Under the pieces are notes generated by a model. The model searched no databases. It was not told the DNA's origin and saw only the letters and a list, made by a program, of their open reading frames with translations. A stretch of 64,000 bases of DNA from Spirochaetia bacterium (GTDB lineage: Bacteria > Spirochaetota > Leptospiria > Turneriellales > JAOUOS01): positions 1 to 64,000 of the forward strand of contig JAOUOT010000010.1 in assembly GCA_029880265.1 (NCBI GenBank), read 5' to 3'. The position numbers and the translations under genes were made by a program. Shown one piece after another: positions 58,141-64,000 of the stretch; the stretch's first letter is position 1; every line of letters begins with the position of its first letter.

Positions 58141-61113
58141 TTAATATCTGCAGATATCGTGATAAAGGCAATTCTCGCAAATGTCTTTTACTTTAGAATA
58201 TTTGTCTTTTTTGAAGTACTCTGAAACAGGAAGAAACCTCTTTTCTAATAATATGTTATAAAGCGTATGAAATGATTCTTTGTATTTTTTCATAAAGTCA
58301 AAATTATTTATTTCTTCACGGCTTAGGTTTTGCAGAAACGCGGCAGGCGTAATTTTCTCGCGCCCATAATCTTGAATAAAAGAAATCGCCGCCGAAAACA
58401 AACTTTTATCTTTTGTTGAGCCGAAGTTTTCTTCGGCCGCTTTGATATAAATTATCAGCTGCAAATCAAATAAATTGTCAAAGAAAAGATTTTCATTTTT
58501 TGCGGTTTGTTTTCCAGTTTTATAATCAATGATTGTAAAAAGTTTTTTTTCTAAATTATAATCTATTCTGTCTATTCTGCCGCGAATATAAAAAGGCTCT
58601 ATATAAATATCTTCAAACTTATATTCTGTATCAAAAGGAATATTTTCAGAAAAAGGATGCTTGTTTTCTCGGGCCAATAGAAAAAAATTTTCAAAAAATT
58701 CAATAAATCTAATTCTTTGAAGCGATTCGTCGGCCGTCAAAAGTCTGCCGGTTTGTCCGGGAATTTTTATATTAAACAGCGCCTTATCAAAAGAATCGTT
58801 TAACAGTTCTCTTAAATGTTTCTTTTCAATTTTTAAGGCGAATTGACGATATGAAGAGTTTTTATCTTCTTTTTTAAGGCTCTTCATTAGATGAGCGGCG
58901 GCCGAATGAAATAATTCTCCGCGTAGAGAGCCTGTATAATTAAAATTAGATTTTTTAGAAAGGTTATTTTTCAAATTTAATCTATTTTGAAACCAATATT
59001 TTTTGGGACATTCAGACAATGTAATAAGATTTGAAACAGAAATTTTGTTTTCAATAATTTGATCTTTCTTATCGAGACCGTTTTTAAGGTCGTTTTCTTT
59101 TTCGTTAACAGCGAATTGTTTTATGTTTTTTTCATAACGCTTTAATAATATATTTGAACTATTATTTACTGAGATCGTTTCTCCCTCGAAAATCATCTTT
59201 TCATAAAAAGGTATGCAATCAATTATTTCTTCAACCGAGGCGCTTTCTTTGTTTTTTAAGGCGTTATTCGCGTTTTCAAAAGAGAAATTTCGAAAAATTT
59301 CAATTATAATATCGCTGGGATATGGCTCTTTTTCAACATTGTAAGAAAGCGTAAGATATTTTGCAGTCGTGAAATATTCGATATTTTTAGATATCTCGTA
59401 AAATTTATTTGATTTGATTAGTTTTTTTGTAAATTCGCTTTCGAAATCAAGAATACCTGAAATCGAAGAAAATGAAGGATACGCAAAGTTCAAGGCGCAG
59501 ACAATTAATTCATGGGGGGCAGAATGAAGACCTTCAGAGACATGTCTTATGGTAATGCCCAATGAATCGTCTTTATTCATATCGTTTGCCCGATAAATAT
59601 TGTGCGCGGTTGAATTTATTTCTCTTTTTAACATTTCGAAAAATTTGTCTCTTTTGATATTTTCGGGATAAATTTCGTCTAAGAATCTGAATTGGTCTAA
59701 TAACTTAAAAATATCTTTTACATAATGTTCATGGTCTTTATTTATTCCCGCAGAGATTGTTTCTTTTGTAAAAGAATATTTTCGAATAATACGATGCAAT
59801 ATATCGGCGTAATAAGAAGGCTTTTCAAAAGATTTGATAACTTTAATTTCATCGATTAATAAAGAAAGCGTATCAAAAAAATTAATTATTATTTTAGATG
59901 GATGATTTTTAATAATGCTTAGCAAAAACTCAAGATCGCCGGCCAAAAAATTAACTTTTTCGCTAAATTCTTTTTGCCACAAATAAGGGTCTGTTATTTT
60001 GTTCTTTAATTTTCTATGAAGAAAAGATTTTTTAAAAAATGCAGACGTGAAGATTTTTAATAATTCGTCAATTTGAATTTTACGTCTGCTGAAAAAACCC
60101 AGGATTAAAATATCGATGACTTGCGCAATAAACCAGAAATATCCGAAAGTTTTATCTTTGACTTTATCTCTAATATCAAGGGGAATTTTTCTTTCATTAA
60201 ATAATTCGGCTAGATAGTGCAAAATATTCTTATCGGCGTACATTATTTGAATATCATAAAGAGGAATATTTCTCTCTATGGCCGATAAGGTTTTTTCCAG
60301 AGCAAGGCAGGCCTCTGAATATAGCGATTCTGTTTTGAAGATTTGTATTTTTGTATCGTTTTTATTTTTTTTGAAAGAGTATATTTTTTTATTTTCTATT
60401 TCAGTCAGAAATTTCTTTTGTAAACTATTCTCTGTTTTAGAGTTTATGGTCAATATGTTCCAGTTTAGTTTGTAAAAAAAATTTAATATTTCTAATTTAT
60501 GATATTCAACCTCGTTGAGCTCTAATGGGAAAAGCCATATAATATTTCTCGTTAATTGATTTTCAGTTTCATTGTTTTCCTGATTTAAAAATTCTTTTTT
60601 ATGCAATCGCAGGTAAGAAGGCAAATTTATATACCCGTGTTTTTTTAATTCGTTGTCTATTCTAGAAAAAATATCAAGTAAAGCGGCGGTTTTTGCCGAT
60701 TTTTTCTCTTGTGAAGATTTCATAAGAGTATCGTGAAGCCAGATATATTTTCTATAGAAATTTAATACTTCGGTTTTAAATCCTGAAAGATTTTCTATGG
60801 CGCTAAAATAAGAGTTCTCTTTTTTATTTTCGTTAATAACTTTTTCGAGAATAATTTCTTCTATAAAAGGAGAAGTTTGAATTTTTTCATGCCGGCCAAA
60901 TTCTTGAAAATATTGAATCGTATCTTTGAGCCAGTCGTCTAAAGTAAAAAAACGGACATTAAATAAAGATTCGATATTTAATTTCTTGTGTATATATATA
61001 CGCCATCTTATTATATCTGCCGTAGTTTGGCACAATAGTATCGTATTCGTCGAGCCTGGTTTTTCGAATTTAGGAATTAACTTTTCTAAGACTTCTTTTA
61101 TTTTATCTTCCAT
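58141..61113 (-). CDS. PD-(D/E)XK nuclease family protein (AddB-like)
   Basis: LSECPKKYWFQNRLNLK; IRGRIDRIDYNLEKKLFTIIDYKTGK nuclease core; C-term CENCLYHDICRY Fe-S type cysteines. Confidence 0.85.
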   Translation of the reverse strand: MEDKIKEVLEKLIPKFEKPGSTNTILLCQTTADIIRWRIYIHKKLNIESLFNVRFFTLDDWLKDTIQYFQEFGRHEKIQTSPFIEEIILEKVINENKKENSYFSAIENLSGFKTEVLNFYRKYIWLHDTLMKSSQEKKSAKTAALLDIFSRIDNELKKHGYINLPSYLRLHKKEFLNQENNETENQLTRNIIWLFPLELNEVEYHKLEILNFFYKLNWNILTINSKTENSLQKKFLTEIENKKIYSFKKNKNDTKIQIFKTESLYSEACLALEKTLSAIERNIPLYDIQIMYADKNILHYLAELFNERKIPLDIRDKVKDKTFGYFWFIAQVIDILILGFFSRRKIQIDELLKIFTSAFFKKSFLHRKLKNKITDPYLWQKEFSEKVNFLAGDLEFLLSIIKNHPSKIIINFFDTLSLLIDEIKVIKSFEKPSYYADILHRIIRKYSFTKETISAGINKDHEHYVKDIFKLLDQFRFLDEIYPENIKRDKFFEMLKREINSTAHNIYRANDMNKDDSLGITIRHVSEGLHSAPHELIVCALNFAYPSFSSISGILDFESEFTKKLIKSNKFYEISKNIEYFTTAKYLTLSYNVEKEPYPSDIIIEIFRNFSFENANNALKNKESASVEEIIDCIPFYEKMIFEGETISVNNSSNILLKRYEKNIKQFAVNEKENDLKNGLDKKDQIIENKISVSNLITLSECPKKYWFQNRLNLKNNLSKKSNFNYTGSLRGELFHSAAAHLMKSLKKEDKNSSYRQFALKIEKKHLRELLNDSFDKALFNIKIPGQTGRLLTADESLQRIRFIEFFENFFLLARENKHPFSENIPFDTEYKFEDIYIEPFYIRGRIDRIDYNLEKKLFTIIDYKTGKQTAKNENLFFDNLFDLQLIIYIKAAEENFGSTKDKSLFSAAISFIQDYGREKITPAAFLQNLSREEINNFDFMKKYKESFHTLYNILLEKRFLPVSEYFKKDKYSKVKDICENCLYHDICRY

Positions 61114-61167
61114 GATAATTTTATCCGATATTTTACACTTTTAACAAGGTAAATGACGGGGAAACAA

Positions 61168-61905
61168 CTATAAAATAAGAATCGCGCAAAAAAATAAGAT
61201 AAGGGTTTCGATTATTTCGTTAGAGGCTCCTAAAAGATCTCCGGTCACTCCTCCTATTTTTTTATAAAACCAGAAACCCAAAAGAGCGGTAAAAAGCATG
61301 CCGCCTGATAAAAAAGCAACGCCTGTAAAATTTAATAATACGTACAGCGTAAGCGCCGATACCATAAGCGCCGCAACAAAATGAGCGGTTTTCGCCCGCG
61401 TAACAATGTTATATCCTGTGCCTTGAGATCTGGCATATGGCAGAAAAACCGCCAAGAGAACCATTCCCGTGCGCGAAATAGCAAAAGGCATAAATAAAAA
61501 CATTTCATTATTATGATCTATCAGCCTGGCAATAGAAATAAGTTTTATAAGCGGTATTAAAAGTAAGGCAATCATTCCGAAGACGCCTATATGCGTATCT
61601 TTCATAATGGCGAGAATTTTATTTTTTTCATAGGCTCCGAAAAAACCGTCGGCCCAATCGGCAAGCCCGTCTAAATGCAAACCTCGGGTAAAAATAACGC
61701 TTAACAATAGAATGAAAACGGCAATCAGCTCAGAAGATACTACGTTTGCCGTTTTGAATATTAAAACAGAGAGCCAAAATAATAAAGATAAAAAAAATCC
61801 AATCGCGGGAAACCAGATAAGCGATTGAGCGTAATTATCTTGGCTCTTGCCGGGCAAATTAAAAACGGTTAGCGTTCGTAATGCCGTGAGAAAAGAAGAA
61901 TACAT
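61168..61905 (-). CDS. cobS: Adenosylcobinamide-GDP ribazoletransferase
   Basis: FTRGLHLDGLADWADGFFGAYEKNKILAIMKDTHIGVFG; GGVTGDLLGASNEIIE. Confidence 0.95.
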   Translation of the reverse strand: MYSSFLTALRTLTVFNLPGKSQDNYAQSLIWFPAIGFFLSLLFWLSVLIFKTANVVSSELIAVFILLLSVIFTRGLHLDGLADWADGFFGAYEKNKILAIMKDTHIGVFGMIALLLIPLIKLISIARLIDHNNEMFLFMPFAISRTGMVLLAVFLPYARSQGTGYNIVTRAKTAHFVAALMVSALTLYVLLNFTGVAFLSGGMLFTALLGFWFYKKIGGVTGDLLGASNEIIETLILFFCAILIL

Positions 61906-62960
61906 CAGCTTTTTTCGGTTACCCCCGCAGAAGAGAAAGTGGCCATTTCGTTATAAATCTTAATTGACGCTTCTATGATAGAAATTGCCAAAGCAGCGCC
62001 GGTTCCTTCGCCAAGGCGCATGTCTAAATTTAAAATAGGTTTCTCGTTTAATTCTTCGAGTAATCTTATGTGTCCCTTTTCTTTAGAAAGGTGGCTGAAA
62101 AAAAGATAATCTTTGATATCTTCATTCAGACGTACGGCCGTTAAAGCGGCGGCTGATGATATAAATCCGTCGACAACAACGGGAATTTTACGAATTGCGG
62201 CGCCTAGAATAAGCCCTAAAATTCCCGCAATTTCAAAACCTCCGACAGATGTTAAAACTTCAAGAGGGTTTTTATCTTTCGCGTTATTGATTTCAAGGGC
62301 TTTTTCAATGATTTCAGCCTTTATTTTTATTTTATCTTCAGAAAGACCTGTTCCCGCGCCTGTTACGTCGTATACGGGGCAGGGCAAAAGGCACGCGTAA
62401 ATAGCCGAAGAGGGGGTCGTGTTGGCAATGCCCATCTCTCCTGTGCCAAGAATATCAACTCCCTTTTCTGCGGCGGCCTCTGCGCAGTCTATGCCCGCTT
62501 TTATCGCCTGAAGACATTCTTCTTCGGTCATAGCGGGGCCCTTGAGCATATTGGCTGTGCCTTCTTTTACTTTCTTTTTTTCTAACAGGGGATGATCTGC
62601 AAATTCATTGATAACGCCGATATCGACAATTACATTTTCAATGCCCCCGTGTTTTGACAGAACATTAACGGCGGCTCCTTCGGTTATCATATTTAAAACC
62701 ATCTGGTAAGTTACCGCCTGCGGAAAAGCCGACACGCCTTCTTCGGCAATACCGTGATCGCCTGCAAAGGTATAAATCGCCTTTTTTTGCAAGGCCGGTT
62801 TTGTTGTATTCTGAATTAAACAGAATTTTTCTGCGAAATTTTCAAGCCTTCCGAGACTGCCCTGTGGTTTGGTTAAGTCGTCTTGATGTTTTTGAATTTC
62901 TTCTTTTAAGTTTTTATCTGTCGGATTTATGTTTTTAGCAAGTTCAATTATCTCTTTCAT
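61905..62960 (-). CDS. cobT: Nicotinate-nucleotide--dimethylbenzimidazole phosphoribosyltransferase
   Basis: LTKPQGSLGRLE, FAGDHGIAEEGVSAFPQAVT, GEMGIANTTPSSAI, GFISSAAALTA, RLGEGTGAALA. Confidence 0.97.
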   Translation of the reverse strand: MKEIIELAKNINPTDKNLKEEIQKHQDDLTKPQGSLGRLENFAEKFCLIQNTTKPALQKKAIYTFAGDHGIAEEGVSAFPQAVTYQMVLNMITEGAAVNVLSKHGGIENVIVDIGVINEFADHPLLEKKKVKEGTANMLKGPAMTEEECLQAIKAGIDCAEAAAEKGVDILGTGEMGIANTTPSSAIYACLLPCPVYDVTGAGTGLSEDKIKIKAEIIEKALEINNAKDKNPLEVLTSVGGFEIAGILGLILGAAIRKIPVVVDGFISSAAALTAVRLNEDIKDYLFFSHLSKEKGHIRLLEELNEKPILNLDMRLGEGTGAALAISIIEASIKIYNEMATFSSAGVTEKS

Positions 62961-62973
62961 TTTTTTTCCTTTT

Positions 62974-63489
62974 TTATTTAATTTTTAAGGGCAGTCCGCT
63001 TACCATAAAGTAAGCCTCGCCCGATTTTTGCGCCGTTTTTTGATTTAGTGTTCCCATCTCGTCTCTAAACTGGCGCGCTATTTTGTTTTCGGGAACAATT
63101 CCCATGCCTAATTCATTGCTGATAATAATGAGAGGCTTTGAAAAAGAGCATAAAGATTTCAGAAAAAAATCAATTTCAAACGCTCTTTCTTTTTCATCTT
63201 TTACAAATAAATTCGAAAGCCAAAGCGTTAAACAGTCAATAATTACAACGTCATATTGTTCTTGAATATTTAACAAGACAGGGCCAAGGCGGTATGGCTC
63301 TTCAATCGTCAGATAGCTTTTATCTCTTTGGGCCTTGTGAAGCTCGATTCTTTGTTTCATCTCGTTGTCGCAAGCTTCAGCCGTGGCAATATATATCTTA
63401 TTTTGGTACGAAGAGGCCAGGGTTAAAGCGTAACCGCTTTTTCCGCTTCTTGCGCCGCCGGCTATGTATATTATGTTATTTTTTTTCAT
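62974..63489 (-). CDS. cobU: Adenosylcobinamide kinase / guanylyltransferase
   Basis: IYIAGGARSGKSGYAL, VIIDCLTLWLSNLF, ISNELGMGIVPENKIARQFRDEMGTLNQ; start trimmed to MKKNNIIY. Confidence 0.95.
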   Translation of the reverse strand: MKKNNIIYIAGGARSGKSGYALTLASSYQNKIYIATAEACDNEMKQRIELHKAQRDKSYLTIEEPYRLGPVLLNIQEQYDVVIIDCLTLWLSNLFVKDEKERAFEIDFFLKSLCSFSKPLIIISNELGMGIVPENKIARQFRDEMGTLNQKTAQKSGEAYFMVSGLPLKIK

Positions 63490-64000
63490 AGGTAATATTA
63501 AGAGCCGAAAGGGTTCCGTATTTTTCAAATAAGTTTAAAATACTTAAAGAACCGGTGCTTACCTGAAAAGCCGCATATTTTTGATAAGGAATTCCCAGAA
63601 AACGGCAGAGAAGAAAAGTGATAACACCCTTATGGGCGACGGCCGCAATTTCTTTGTTTTTACTTAAAATAAAGAAATCGGCCAGTTCTTCAATGCGTTT
63701 AATGAAGTTTTTAACGCTTTCGCCTTCGGGAAATGCGAAGTTTTCAAAATCGTTTTCCCATTTATTAATCATCTCTTTATTCTTTTTTGTTATTTCTTTG
63801 AGGCGCTGATTTTCCCAAAGGCCAAAATCTATTTCGCATAGTTTTGGCAGAGATTCTATTTTTCTGTCTTTAAATAGTATTTCTGCCGATTGTCTGGCCC
63901 TTAGCAACGGGCTGTGCAGTATAAGGGCGTTTTCAGATAACTTAAATTGCGCGGCCATGGTTTCCATTTCTCTTACGCCAGATTTCGTTAAAGGCAGATC
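63476..64000 (-). CDS. cobC: Histidine phosphatase, probable alpha-ribazole phosphatase (CobC), N-terminus off window
   Basis: DLPLTKSGVREMETMAAQF...SPLLRARQSAEILF...EIDFGLWENQRLKEI...AVAHKGVITFLL; frame open to the window edge. Confidence 0.85.
   Translation of the reverse strand, partial: DLPLTKSGVREMETMAAQFKLSENALILHSPLLRARQSAEILFKDRKIESLPKLCEIDFGLWENQRLKEITKKNKEMINKWENDFENFAFPEGESVKNFIKRIEELADFFILSKNKEIAAVAHKGVITFLLCRFLGIPYQKYAAFQVSTGSLSILNLFEKYGTLSALNITYEKK

Noticed and set aside
1-64000. tRNA or rRNA genes
   Set aside because: None recognised by eye in intergenic regions; a tRNAscan/Infernal run would be needed to exclude them.

Overview
AT-rich bacterial window with densely packed, mostly housekeeping gene content. 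Probable Spirochaetota: it carries a TatT/TatP-type TRAP system like that of Treponema and a 1874-aa SpiroCoco-like coiled-coil protein. Core blocks: glnN (partial); TPAT/TRAP transporter; GH15 glucosidase next to a decayed trehalose synthase/phosphatase; LsrF-like aldolase/Zn-dehydrogenase/hisF; GGDEF protein; OstA-like lipoprotein; YihY membrane protein with an inserted Asp-box propeller; truA; alr; hemerythrin; thrC; dGTPase; VWA-FHA protein; lepB; hybrid kinase; rpmH-rnpA-yidD; aminotransferase; CYTH protein; B12-dependent RNR; TrkA-USP plus CPA2 antiporter; recG; prmC; DHH phosphoesterase; kinase/REC-ATPase/ABC operon; AddB-like nuclease; cobC-cobU-cobT-cobS. The accessory part is about 31.66-34.95 kb. 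It holds toxin-antitoxin genes and remnants, a single CRISPR-repeat-like unit, a 44-bp perfect palindrome, and an interspersed element with two full copies and one partial copy. The full copies fold into the same predicted branched structure, with covarying stems. MITE-like palindromic elements also lie at 7.7 kb and 42.7 kb. All functional calls come from reading the sequence; no database search was run.
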